The notes beneath the pieces were generated by a model. The model ran no database searches. It had not been told where the DNA came from and saw only the letters and a program-made list of their open reading frames with translations. A program made the position numbers and the translations under genes. Below are positions 22,127-32,765 of a DNA stretch of 64,000 bases, piece by piece. Within the stretch, counting starts at the first letter, position 1. Each line of letters begins with the position of its first letter. Source of the DNA: Epichloe hybrida (lineage: Eukaryota > Ascomycota > Sordariomycetes > Hypocreales > Clavicipitaceae); assembly GCA_019022495.1 (NCBI GenBank), contig JAFEKR010000009.1:1674001-1738000 (forward strand), given 5' to 3'.

Positions 22127-23803
22127 ATGATACGTTCAGCGCTCCCCCGAGCCAGCCAGCTCGCCAGAAATGCTGACCGTAGCTCGGGGCATCATCGACG
22201 TTTCAAGGCATTCGTCAAACGAATAGACAAGAACAACGACGTCTACTACACATTGGCAAAGAAAGGACTTGCCAATGAGCCCGACCCAAACAAAGAGTAT
22301 GAGTTTTTCGAAATGCCGAACTTGTTGCTGGATCTGGATGCCGAGGGAACCAGACACGTGCGGTCAGTTGACGACGGGGATGAGGCACTGATGAAGACAA
22401 AATGGGCAGAGGTGCCTAGACGGGAGGCAGTCAAGGTGCGGCTGAGGTTGTTCGAGGAGCAGGTCAATGAATCACGTCGGAAAGCCCATGCGATTCTATC
22501 TCAGCCTACCAACATCTGGCGAATTACTCCGCATGATGTGGTGTCGGCAGCTCTTCATGGAGGCTCCGCGGTTCAAAGGAAACAGGCACGCGATTCATTT
22601 CTTCCCGGACAGGTCCCAGATGCAGACGGAGCCGATGTACTACGGAGCGGCCGGTCTGATGTTATCGAAAAGATTCGCGCCGAGAATGGCATCCCGCCCC
22701 ATGCAGCCAACGAAGATCAGCTCCTCCTCCACTGGATGCTTCTGCGATACAAGAGTCTGCAGCAAAATTATTCTTCGTCGAGGAGCAAAAAAGCTGCGCC
22801 ATCGCCCTCAGAACTCACGCAAGCCCTCCAAGCCCAATCATCCCTCACGGGCATTCGAAGGCTGGTATTTCGGTGCCTCGCCGCCGGCACCAGTGTGTCT
22901 AGCTTCCAAAACGAGACCAACCTTGATGCCAGTCTGCCTCACCACATACGCGATGCATGTGCGCGCCTCTGGAGCGGTTCTCCCACCGATCCTGTCCTCT
23001 GCATAGAAACGCTTACCTTCCTGGGAAACTTATCAGAGCAACTTTCATCACTAGGCGCACATCTCGGACCGCTCTTGAGCGGTACGGCGTTGAAGCTTGC
23101 AGCACATATCGGTTCACTCGAGGCAACATCGGCCTGGTTATATCGATGTAACCACACACACGGGTCATTATCCAACCAACGAGGGGTTCTGTTAGTGGAA
23201 GATGTGTTGTCAACGCTCGATTCCCTGCAGTCTATCTTGAGAAACAGCGATGGCTCTTCGAAGATGCATGACGCAAGACAGCGTCAGCTCCTCTTTCAAA
23301 TACTTACGGGGATTGAGGAAGACAACAAACTCACACCAGATTCCATAAGGTTATTTGCAACCACTTGTCTCATTAGGGACAGCTCTCATGCCGCCGAGGT
23401 GCAGCGCAAACTGTATGTCGGCTACCTCACAACGTTGGGACAACTTGGCGCGGCGCGAACAATCTGGAAGGAATGGAGACAGCTTTCCTCCTCACAAGTT
23501 GCCTTCTCTGTCATCACAATATCTGAAAAAGACGATGGCATTGCGTCCACTTTTGCTGGAGCCCTGGAACAAGCTATTCGCATCATGCCTGCGCCTGACG
23601 GCGAGCTTCCCCGAGATGCCAGCGTCGATGAGTGCGTGACGGCGGACTATCACGCCATCGAGATGCAGCAGGCCCATACCTGGCAAGCAGCCGCTTCTGA
23701 CAATACGCAACATGTACCTGACGCTGCAACATGCCGATCGACTCTGGATCTATCGTTTGAGGCGTGCATTGCAGGAGTTGAATCTTGGCGGGCTCGCAGC
23801 TGA
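22127..23803 (+). CDS. Unknown protein, 558 residues, probable mitochondrial targeting
   Basis: Intronless. The N-terminus is free of acidic residues for about 15 positions and rich in Arg, Ser and Ala (MIRSALPRASQLARNADRSS), the look of a mitochondrial presequence. The rest is soluble and helical, with Leu-rich stretches (IRRLVFRCLAAGTSV, TLTFLGNLSEQLSSLGAHL, KLYVGYLTTLGQLGAARTIW) that would suit an alpha-solenoid such as the degenerate PPR-like proteins of fungal mitochondria. That is inference from composition; I do not recognise the family. No transmembrane segment or catalytic motif is visible. A 69-codon upstream frame overlapping the start could dampen translation. Confidence 0.75.
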   Translation: MIRSALPRASQLARNADRSSGHHRRFKAFVKRIDKNNDVYYTLAKKGLANEPDPNKEYEFFEMPNLLLDLDAEGTRHVRSVDDGDEALMKTKWAEVPRREAVKVRLRLFEEQVNESRRKAHAILSQPTNIWRITPHDVVSAALHGGSAVQRKQARDSFLPGQVPDADGADVLRSGRSDVIEKIRAENGIPPHAANEDQLLLHWMLLRYKSLQQNYSSSRSKKAAPSPSELTQALQAQSSLTGIRRLVFRCLAAGTSVSSFQNETNLDASLPHHIRDACARLWSGSPTDPVLCIETLTFLGNLSEQLSSLGAHLGPLLSGTALKLAAHIGSLEATSAWLYRCNHTHGSLSNQRGVLLVEDVLSTLDSLQSILRNSDGSSKMHDARQRQLLFQILTGIEEDNKLTPDSIRLFATTCLIRDSSHAAEVQRKLYVGYLTTLGQLGAARTIWKEWRQLSSSQVAFSVITISEKDDGIASTFAGALEQAIRIMPAPDGELPRDASVDECVTADYHAIEMQQAHTWQAAASDNTQHVPDAATCRSTLDLSFEACIAGVESWRARS

Positions 23804-24521
23804 GCAAAATTGGTAAAAGGACAGCACGGTTGACGACGGCGCTCGAAGAGGAAGGAAGTCAAAAGGACCTGTACGGATCTGTACGTACGATGCGGAGCCA
23901 GCAATAAACCTTTGCTAAAATAAGTTGATGATAAGCATGTAGCTTGTCATTATCAACAAGCCAACCCCACGATTGCTGAAGTGGTCCGTCCATTAATACT
24001 CCTAAGCATATGGAAACTGAGTTATGGCGAAATAGAATCGCAAGCCGCGCAGCCATCTTCTGCTGGAAGCTGCTGGATGGAGCATGGTTCCCAAAGCCTT
24101 ATTCCCGAGTAACTCGTTTCTTCACCAGGAGTGCAAGAAAAATCTAAAAATGACTTTTTTAGATGGTCCAAGCTGTTGTATTTGACTTGTTAGTTTTTTA
24201 GCAGATGGGGAAAAGGCCGAGGTAATAATTACCAATCCATGCCAAAGCGTTTAATAAAATTACTTTTCACGTTTGTGACCCCACAACCACACTGCACGCA
24301 CTGCAGCCTTTAGCGAGCGCTTGGGACACTGGCCCGCTGAAGCCTCCAAGAGAATTGAGCAGCAGCACCAGCAGCACCACTGCACCAGTGACCCGACAAG
24401 AAGCTCGTACCACGTCAACGACGCCACCTCCTTTGTCACATCAGTCTTCACATCTAGGGTTGTGCTTCTTCTTTCCCTCTCACTCTACACAACCTTGGTT
24501 CTACTCTCAAGTACCTGGAAG
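23804..24521. other. Intergenic region
   Basis: 3' UTR of the upstream gene and promoter/leader of the DUF1295 gene. The leader is open in the frame of the next gene for 67 codons before its ATG, with a CAG-rich AGCAGCACCAGCAGC stretch near 24360, so a longer N-terminus cannot be excluded. Nothing else seen. Confidence 0.4.
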
Positions 24522-25806
24522 ATGGCTCCCACGGTAGCCGCCCTTCCGGTTCTCACGTCCATTGAGGACTGCAGCGATTTTTCCAAAACAGTCGAGCCCT
24601 TTATCGACCAGTTTTATCAACTACCTGGACGTCTCGTCGCTAGTGTTGGCAGCACCGAGGCTTTGCATCGTCTCTACGTCGAAACGAACCCGCTCGTCTC
24701 CGGCTTCTCCGCGTCATTGTTCTTGGCAGGCGTATTTCTGATTGTCTCCGAAATCAATAGGAATTATTCTCAAGTTGACCGCTTATGGAGCATTTTGCCT
24801 AATCTGTACATCGTACATCTCGCGGTTTGGGCGCGATCGACTGGATTGGACCACACTCGCATTGATATGGTTGCTCTCTTTTCTACTGCGTGGAGTGTAA
24901 GAAACTGGTCTAAATACTTTCTGCTGTCACACTTGAATGTCCGTTTCTGACTTGCGAGTTTTCAAGATTCGCCTGACATATAATTATTGGCGCCGAGGAG
25001 GTTACAATGTTGGCTCTGAAGACTATCGCTGGTACGAAGCAACGACACAAGCAAACGGTGAACAAATAACGAGCTGACACTTTGAACCAGGGAGATCGTC
25101 AAGTCGAAGTTTCCGGGATTCTTTTTTTTCCTTTTCAACGTTACATTCATCTCGACTATTCAAAGTATCCTTTTGTTCGCAATATCTGGTGTACCTGCAT
25201 ACGCCATCTTGCTCTCGTCGCGCTTTGAGCCGAATCCCAGGGCTGCAGACTATGCCTATCTTGTTGTTCTGTTAGGCTTGGTTCTCACCGAATGGATCAG
25301 TGACGGGCAGCAATGGAGTAAGCCCATCTGATAACAACGATTTTCATGCTTTTCAAACCATGGCTGACTCTGCATTCGTAGACTATCAGAATGCCAAGCA
25401 CCAGTACAATAAGGACGCGAAATTGCCCAGGGGCTGGAACCAGTCCGACTTGGACAGAGGCTTCCTCACTTCTGGATTATGGGCGTACAGCCGCCATCCC
25501 AACTTCCTCGCAGAGCAAACTATTTGGTTCGTCTTGTATCAATGGAGCTGCTATTCGACCAACTCACTTTACAGCTGGACGTTTGTTGGATCTGGCAGTC
25601 TGATTCTCCTCTTCCAGGGATCAACGTGGCTCACAGAGGCGATCACGGCGGGCAAGTATGCCGAGTATACCGAGTACCAGAGACAGGTTGGCATGTTCAT
25701 CCCGAGATCTGTTTGGCCGTACAAGACTCCGTCCTACAAGCCCAAAGTTATCAGGACCAGTGAGCTGGCCAAACGCCAGCAGCAGACGAGCAAGAAACAG
25801 AACTAA
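24522..25806 (+). CDS. DUF1295 multi-pass membrane protein (steroid-reductase/ICMT-like fold)
   Basis: Four exons, 24522-24896, 24967-25031, 25091-25317 and 25382-25806, give 363 residues. The joins restore STAWS-IRLTYNYWRRGGYN, EDYRW-EIVKSKFPG and DGQQW-NYQNAKHQ. About six or seven hydrophobic segments are visible, e.g. FSASLFLAGVFLIVSEI, LWSILPNLYIVHLAVWA, and the long FFFFLFNVTFISTI region. The C-terminal YSRHPNFLAEQ is the cofactor-side motif shared by the 3-oxo-5-alpha-steroid 4-dehydrogenase C-domain and isoprenylcysteine methyltransferases. The reaction of this fungal family is not known to me, so I give only the fold. It probably resides in the ER or another internal membrane. It converges on the PHO13-type gene, 210 bp between stops. 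Confidence 0.85.
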
Positions 25807-26016
25807 GTCGTCTATGTTGGTGTTTCTTGCCACGGGACGTGCCTAATTGCGTACTTGAAAGGGGGGGGGGATGTTCAAAAGCATGTAGCCCGGGCGTCGA
25901 AATGTGGCGCAAGCTTGAAGAGGATGGATGGCTAACAAATATCAAACTTGGTCAGGAATGCTTGACTCGTAATTCATCATGTCTACAACTCTATAATAGA
26001 GACGAAGAATCAATGT

Positions 26017-27147
26017 TTAAGCCACCAGCCCAAGATCACTCAATTGATCAGCATAGTAAGCCGGTACTGCCACAGCATCTTCCTTGTCCCAGTCCTCCTT
26101 CTTATGCACGCCCGTGAGAACATGCAGTGTACCACCCAGCTTGCCCTCAATGCCAAACTTGATATCCGTGTTCAGCCGATCTCCAATCATACACGTCCTC
26201 GAGCGATCGAGTTGGAACTTGCCCTCAACCGCGTCCATCATGGCCTGGCTGGGCTTTCCCAGCTCCAGTGGTTTCTGCCCACTCGCATACTCCAAGGGAA
26301 TCATGCATGACCCTGCGCCCATGAAGAAGCTGTGATGCATAGGCAGAGTGGAGTCCGTATTCGTAGCCAGAAACACGGCACCCTTCCTCAAATAATGCAG
26401 CGCCGTGGACAGCTTCAAATAGTTGATGTGGAAATCCAGCCCGCACAGAACAACGCCCACCTCGGGGTCCAACAACGACCCATCAGCCAAGCCCTGGAAA
26501 TCCTCGGGCGCAACGTCCCTTCGGAATTTCTCATCCGTCCCGCCGATGCAGGGGATTCCTTCGGCAGCCAGCTCCGCTTCCACGCCCGCCTCCCCTATGA
26601 CGAAGACCTTGTTCTTGCCGGGGGGCTGCTTGAGGATGCGCGAGATGTAGACTGCTGCGGAGTACGAAGACCCAAAGACGTCTTCTTTCTCGCAGGGGAT
26701 GTGGAGGTTGGACAGCTTCTTGAGGTAGTCTTGACGGGATTTGGTGGAGTTGTTCGTCACGAACACGGTTCGTTTGCCTTGGGGGAATCAATTAGAGGGG
26801 GTTTACTTTATTTCATTGCGAGACTGAGAAGGCAAAACCTTTTGCTTTGAGCATTCTGATGGTCTCGGGAACGCCTTCGAACACATGATCGCCGGACCAG
26901 AGCACGCCTGGCGGTTCGGAAAGTCAGTGATTCAAGGCTTTTTCGTGACATTCTATGGAGAGGCGCCTTCTCACCGTCGCAATCAAACAAAAAGGTCTAC
27001 AGGAAGAATGTCGAACAAATCAGTCTTGAGAGAGAAGAGGGCCAGGGGGTTATCAGGACTAGAGAGGAAGTGACGCACGTCAAATTTGTCAATGAATTCA
27101 TTGATGGCGGCCTTGTCGCCAGTGATGTACTTGGGCGATGGTGTCAT
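26017..27147 (-). CDS. pho13: HAD phosphatase of the Pho13/phosphoglycolate phosphatase type
   Basis: Four exons on the minus strand, 27079-27147, 26975-26996, 26839-26907 and 26017-26777, give 306 residues. Exon 2 is only 22 bp. The spliced frame reads TFLFDCDGVLWSGD with both catalytic Asp residues of HAD motif I (about residues 28 and 30). Then come FVTNNSTKSR (motif II, Thr/Asn) and a C-terminal GDRLNTDIKFG (motif IV). The cap insertion with VGVVLCGLDFHINYLKL and ATNTDSTLP matches 4-nitrophenylphosphatase/Pho13, which in yeast clears toxic side products such as 2-phospholactate and 4-phosphoerythronate and hydrolyses 2-phosphoglycolate. No targeting peptide is seen, so it is likely cytosolic. 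Confidence 0.92.
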
Positions 27148-28258
27148 TTTTACTTTTGGAAAGAAAAGAATGACGTGTTGATGAACTGTTTGGCTCGTTG
27201 CCGGGATGAAGCCGGCGGCGTGAGTGAGTATGTAATACAGTCTAACCACCGAATGATTTTACACTAACTACAAGCCCTGCGCGGGGCAGCCACTATCAGC
27301 TCTTAGTGGCTATAGTATATGGAGCTGTTAGGGATGCTGTAGGGCTGTAAAAGGACTAAGTAATCTTGGTAAAATACACGTAATCTAAGGTACCTTTTTC
27401 CTTACTTAGTTCGAAAAAAAGATTTGTTATCAGCCTACTCCGTACTGCCCCTAGTCATGTAATACCTCGTGTAAAATCATACAGGGGTTAGACTGTATTT
27501 GCTGCCCCACTGTATTACGTGGGGCTGTTCCAGACCCATCCTGCGTCAGCAATCTCTGGGCCCTGCCCGAGTTGGAGCAAGTCAGACACAAAGTGCATGC
27601 ATTAGCAAACCTTGCCGCGCCAAGTCTGAAGTCTGAAGGTGAAGGTATTAAATGGCTGCCTTTTATTTGGCATCTGGCGACCAAGTCGGAATTGTCTACG
27701 GATTGGCCGGCGACGGGTACCTCGAAGCAGCTCGTCACAACTATAATCATGACCCGGTCACTTCCTGTCTAATCAACACTCCGTAATGACAATTCACAAC
27801 AGCTCGTAAGACTTCGTACATAAGACTCAAGAGTGCGCTTCTTTGTGGAGCCCGCTGCAAGGCTTGAAAACTCTCAGGGTCCGGTGGAGACCATCGTGGG
27901 AGTCCCCGAGCCCCGAAAATCCCGGACGAGTTTCAATGCCGAACTCAATTTTTTTTGCTTTTTCTTTCCCAATCGACTGTCATACTTTTTTTTTTCAAAT
28001 AGCCCTCTTGCTTCCCATTTCTTTCTTCTTTCCCCGCAGAGCGAGATCGGATTTTACGCCCGTGTCTTGTCTTTACACATCACTCAGGACTTGTCAATTT
28101 TCGTGTAATAAGAAAACATTGGCAGCGCCGTGCTCCAACATCACTCGAAACTTCCCGTCTCAATCACGTTTCAGCAGTTTCAGCGCACAGGAAATCATCC
28201 GCCAGTTCCAACGACAAGAGACCACTTCTATTCCACCGCTTACAGTCCTTCAACGAAC
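27148..28258. other. Intergenic region with dispersed repeat copy 2
   Basis: Upstream of PHO13 (minus) and of the small gene at 28259 (plus). Contains the dispersed repeat at 27295-27495, an exact TACTCCGTA at 27436, a near match at 27779, and T-rich tracts with pyrimidine runs around 27950-28040 just upstream of the next gene, typical of fungal core promoters. A TACACTAACTACA at about 27260 echoes the subterminal motif of the foldback element. Confidence 0.5.
27295..27495. repeat. Dispersed ~200-bp repeat, copy 2
   Basis: Same orientation and block order as 12738-12936: ATCAGCTCTTAGTGGCTA, GGAGCTGTTAGGGATGCT, TCTAAGGTACC, TGCCCCTAGTCA and CATACAGGGGTTAGACT. Divergence is substantial, so the element is old. 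It carries an internal TACTCCGTA absent at the same place from copy 1. Confidence 0.65.
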
Positions 28259-28567
28259 ATGAGCTCCAATGATACCACTCCCACCGAGTCCTCATCGGGC
28301 AGCCCATCCTTGCAATCAACACCTCCGGTCCTGGAGTATGGCTTTCCCAAACCCCAAGGCGATATCGATATTGAAGAGGCGCTTCAGCGAAAGCCTCTTC
28401 GCTGGACCTTTCAAGGGCAGGTACAAGCAAATAAGTCGCGACCTCTGGCTGCGGCACCTGAGGATGTGAGAAAGATGGACCTGGAGCGGGCGAAGCAAGA
28501 CCTTCTCCGGATGCAAGGCGCCATTGGCAACGATGCGAAATCTGGGAGCAAGCGAACGCCAAATTAG
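28259..28567 (+). CDS. Small conserved-looking protein of unknown function, 102 residues
   Basis: Intronless, from an ATG preceded by ACGAAC. The first 25 residues are Ser/Thr/Pro-rich and likely disordered. The core EYGFPKPQGDIDIEEALQRK followed by PLRWTFQGQVQANK and a basic, helical tail (VRKMDLERAKQDLLRMQ) has the balanced composition of a real protein. The frame is also open upstream to 28130 but without good coding quality. No membrane or catalytic motif. I do not recognise the family. Confidence 0.65.
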   Translation: MSSNDTTPTESSSGSPSLQSTPPVLEYGFPKPQGDIDIEEALQRKPLRWTFQGQVQANKSRPLAAAPEDVRKMDLERAKQDLLRMQGAIGNDAKSGSKRTPN

Positions 28568-28799
28568 GGCATATGACCCCTCTGGTTATTTGATTCGCAA
28601 GCGAGATACGGGTGCTTTGAACTGAGGGGTCGGCAGTTGAATCACGGGACGACCATGACGAATATGCAACAACGAACTTGAACGATGAGGGGAGCTGAAC
28701 ATGTCAATTTGAGAATTCTCCATTTTCTTTGTCGGCGTTGGATGAAAGGGCCAAGGCAAATATCTCAGCTACCTCTAACACAACAGATCAATCAGTTTC

Positions 28800-29561
28800 T
28801 CAAACTTTATCTACGATCGACTGCAAGCGAGAACCCAGGGTGAATCCATAGGTCACAGCGGAGACGAGTGTGAGCAAGTTGAGAAAAGATGAGATGCCAT
28901 GCAATTTGCCAAACTTCTTGCTCAAAGCACGCATTTCCTCTGAGTGTGGACCTTCCTCATAATACTCCTTGCCATCGCGTTTGGCTGTCGCAGAACATGT
29001 CAGCTTATTTCATCTTTTGGGCCGAGCTCGTAAACGCGACAGCACATACCTTGTCCACGGCGTTCTTTGATGACCTTGTTCGTGGCGGGCAGCAAAACGA
29101 CGAGGTTGACCAGCCCCGTGACAAACATGGTAGCAATGGGAGCGAGGGACAGCCAGCGGCTTGACGTCTCTAGGAGCCCTGATGGCCCGGATGATACTCC
29201 AAGTAGAGCGTCACCGGGAAAAGTCAGAGCGAGCATCACTGGGAGTGCCGTTTGCATGCCAAAGTAGATCGGGAAGAGCTTAGCCTGGACTGCTGAAAAC
29301 ACAGGCCGCTCGACGATTTTGAACATGACCGGGCCATTGATGAATGACTAGAAAACAGGTCATCAGATTAATTTCACTCAAATGTATAGGTGCCATGGAA
29401 CTAGACTTGCGTGGAAGATTGAGGTTCCCAACAACGCTCCGTAGCTGGTAGGGTCGGTATTAGTTTAGCAGATCTGTCAGCCGCCGGTCCAGCTCAATAG
29501 AACGAGAGACATACGAGATGATGTGGTACGGAGCCGCCGAAACTAAAATAGATCCAGCCAT
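28800..29561 (-). CDS. TMEM205/DUF4149-type membrane protein
   Basis: Four exons on the minus strand, 29515-29561, 29411-29444, 29050-29347 and 28800-28984, give 187 residues. The joined N-terminus reads HIIS-YGALLGTSIFH-SFINGPVMFK, the typical start of fungal DUF4149 proteins. FSAVQAKLFPIYFGMQTALP, LAPIATMFVTGLVNLVVLLP and a C-terminal hydrophobic helix (SFLNLLTLVSAVTYGFTLG) give four membrane segments. The second intron has a GC donor, CAC|GCAAGT, and the other junctions do not restore the frame. Human TMEM205 is linked to platinum-drug tolerance, but the role in fungi is unclear. The gene shares a 352-bp divergent promoter with KU80. Confidence 0.88.
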
Positions 29562-29913
29562 GATTTTGGAAGGCCTGATGAAGCAACAGTTCGTGATTTC
29601 AAAAAAAAAAACGTTTATCCTGAAGAAAACTGAAACCAGTTCCTAATGAGGTGACAAACAGAATGAGGTCATTGAAGGTGCAACCACGGACATTGTCACG
29701 TGACCGCGCGGCAGAATCGCGTGAGCGCAGCCACGTGTTATGGCTTCTCTGTCTCGGCTGCAACATCGTCTGCCTAAAACCAAGCTCGGATTCTCCAGGG
29801 AAAGTGGGCCAACTTTATTAGTTGCTCCTTGTGAGAGGGTAAAAACTCTCATTCTCCTGCCGAAGGTGGCATACATGTCATTCTCTATTCAGTTCGTTTA
29901 ATTGTTTTGAGAG
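29562..29913. promoter_or_regulatory. Bidirectional promoter between the DUF4149 gene and KU80
   Basis: A 352-bp divergent region. Contains an A tract at about 29600-29609, a GTCACGTGACC palindromic E-box at about 29696-29706 and a nearby CCACGTGTTA, both CACGTG cores. A Cbf1/bHLH-type factor could bind here; this is inferred only from the motif. Confidence 0.45.
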
Positions 29914-32402
29914 ATGGCGGATAAGGAAGCGACTATTCTTATCCTGGACCTGGGTGCCTGCATGGCCGAGAAGCACTCAGGTCGTGACGAGTCGAATTTG
30001 GACTGGAGCATGCGTTATGTATGGGACAAGATCACCGACATCGTGGCAGCAAACCGCAAGACGTTATGCGTTGGTGTAGTTGGTTTGAGGACTGATGAGA
30101 CCGAGAACAAGTTGCAGGATGACGATGGCTACGAACACATCTCAGTCATCCAAGACCTCAGCAATATCACCATGTCAGGCCTAAGAAGTCTTCAATCAGC
30201 GATCAAGCCGAGCCAGACACTGGCTGGCGATGCCATTTCAGCCATCGTGGTAGCGATTGACTTGATTGACACCTTTACAAAGAAGCTCAAATGGGCTCGT
30301 AAAATCGTGCTGGTGACCGACGGCCAGGGAGAAATGGATGCCGATGACATCGGAGACATCGCCAAGAAGATGAATGATTCTAATATCCAACTCACAATCT
30401 TGTAAGTTATGGAATGTTACTATCCTCAAAAGCCCGACTTGGCTGACTCTCAAAGGGGTGTGGATTTTGATGACGCGGAATATGGGTTCAAAGAGGAAGA
30501 TAAACCTTCGATCAAGGTAACAAATTTATAGCGGCGACCATCCAAACCTTCCCCTGCTCTAACGATATGTTCAACAGGCTGAAAACGAGAAAATATTGAG
30601 GGCTTTATCGGAGGAGTGCAAGGACGGCGTGTTCGCTACCATCGCTGAAGCAATCCATGAAATAGATACTCCGCGAGTCAAGTCAGTCAAGCCTTACAAG
30701 ACGTACGATGGCGCCCTTACTCTTGGGAATCCCAAGCAGTTCCCGGCAGCAATGTGCATAAACGTCGAACGCTACTTCAAGACTCATGTTGCTCGACCAT
30801 TAGCAGCTAGCACCGTCGTTGTCAAGTCAGAACAAGCGACGCAGTCAACGCAGACTCTAGATGATGACCCGATGGATGGTGTCGAGTTCTCGGCTGTGAA
30901 ACAAGCGAGAACGTACAAGGTCAACGACCCTGATGCTCCTGGAGGCAAGCGCGATGTTGAATTTGAGTCGCTTGCTAAAGGTTATGAGTACGGTCGCACC
31001 GCCGTTCACATAAGCGAGTCGGAGTATAACATAACCAAACTGGAGACGGAAAAGAGCTTTTCAATTGTCGGCTTTGTCGCGCGGGACAAGGTGAGCCAGA
31101 CTATATCGGCGCTGCCAAGACTTCACGTTGACATTTTACTAGTACGAACTATTCCTGAACATGGGAGAAGTCTGCGTCACCCATGCCCGTAAAAACGATG
31201 TCAAGTCCGAGCTAGCGCTTTCCTCACTGATTTGGGCCCTACTCGAGCTTGAATCGTATGCAGTTGCTCGGATAGTCACCAAAGATGGAAAAGACCCGTT
31301 GCTGGTGTTGCTGGTTCCGCACATTGAGCCCGGATTTGAATGCTTATATGACATTCCTCTTCCGTTTGCTGAAGATGTGCGAACATATCAGTTCCCCCCG
31401 TTGGACAAGGTCATCACCGTGAGCGGTCAAACCTTGACCAAGCACCGACTATTACCTTCAGATGAGCTCAGCGAAGCTATGAGTGACTATGTTGACTCAA
31501 TGGATGTCTCCACATATCAGCTTGATGATGATGGGTATAATATAATGAATAACCAAGGCCACCACGAAAGTGATATCTCCTGACATTGAACAGAAACCCG
31601 ACCGAGTATGCGCCTATCGACGAGACTTTCAGTCCTACCATCCATCGAGTGAATAATGCGGTCAAAAATCGAGCGGCGCATCCTGATAAGCCTGTTCCTG
31701 GAACTCCTGCGAGCTTGTTGAAATATGCATCTCCGCCCGAAGATCTCATCGAAAAGGTTCGGCCTAGAATAAACACCTTGATTGGATTAGCTGAGGTGAA
31801 AAAAGGTGGGTTCATCACATTTCTGGTCATCTCGAACCAAGCACTAATTCTTGTACAGTACCACCGAAAGCCAAGGGAAGACGAAATCGTGAGACTGTCA
31901 AGCCAATCTCAGGCTTGGACGTCGACGCTTTGCTGGGCGAAGGTGATAAGAAGGGGAAGGTATCGGAAGACAACCCGGTGCCAGACTTCAAGCGGGCTTT
32001 GGGTGATGCTAGCGAGGAAGACGAAATCAAAGATGCGTCTAATCAGATGGGCGTCATTATACGGTCTCTCATTACAGACAGCTTTGGTGATAGCAAATAC
32101 GCCCAGGCCACGGAATGTCTTGGTGTGATGAGGGATGAGCTGATTAATATGGAGGAACCAGAAATGTACAATTCATTTGTTCGGGATCTGAAGAAAGGTC
32201 TGTTGTCTGGAGCTCTTGGTGGGGATAGAAGAGATTTCTGGTTCAAGGTCCGGTGGTCGAGACTGGGCCTGATTGATCAAGACCAGTCTGATGTGTCAAA
32301 TGTAACCCACGAGGAAGCAGAAGAGGTGAGAACTCTTGTTGAAGCTACCTTGAAAGGTCTACGACTGGCTAACTCTAATCCCAGTTCTACAAGTCGAGAT
32401 AG
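29914..32402 (+). CDS. ku80: ATP-dependent DNA helicase II subunit 2, Ku80
   Basis: Seven exons: 29914-30401, 30456-30516, 30578-31090, 31143-31534, 31594-31805, 31859-32325 and 32385-32402; 716 residues, normal for fungal Ku80. The vWA-like N-domain (about 1-220) starts ATILILDLGACMAEK and includes WARKIVLVTDGQGEMD. The Ku core beta-barrel follows (about 225-450) with AVKQARTYKVND, YEYGRTAVHISESE and FPPLDKV. A C-terminal arm (VDSMDVSTYQLDDDG-NPTEYAPIDE) and the Ku80 C-terminal helical domain (KYAQATECLGVMRDELIN) complete it. Ku80 with Ku70 binds broken DNA ends for non-homologous end joining and also acts at telomeres. The last exon codes only FYKSR. Intron 4 uses a weak GTATAA donor. Confidence 0.95.
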
Positions 32403-32765
32403 GAGGCAACATGAAATGGGAAGAGGCAACGTCGTGTGTCAATCACATCAGCTTACAGAAATTCATTGTCGTGTTTCAAAAGGAAGCTTCACAATATATT
32501 GATAAGAAGGACACATTGATAAGAAAGACATGAAATGCGTGCCAGCTGCAGCTGGTACATGTGACCCGTCGTCGGCCTCGACCTCTCAGACCTACGTGTG
32601 CCCTTGCATCATCTGGCGGACAGCTGCCAGCAGTGAAACACAGGCGGCGGCGTAGCAGCTGGCTTTTCTTCTCTGTTTATTGCCATCGCTGCACCCAGCG
32701 ACATCCCATTTTCCTCTTCTTTTAAACGCTTGGTAAAATACGACTGCACATTTCCGATCATCAAA
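32403..32765. other. Intergenic region KU80 to the Gfd2-like gene
   Basis: KU80 3' UTR and the upstream region of the next gene. A GCCAGCTGCAGCTGG palindrome lies at about 32540-32554. Nothing else seen. Confidence 0.35.
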
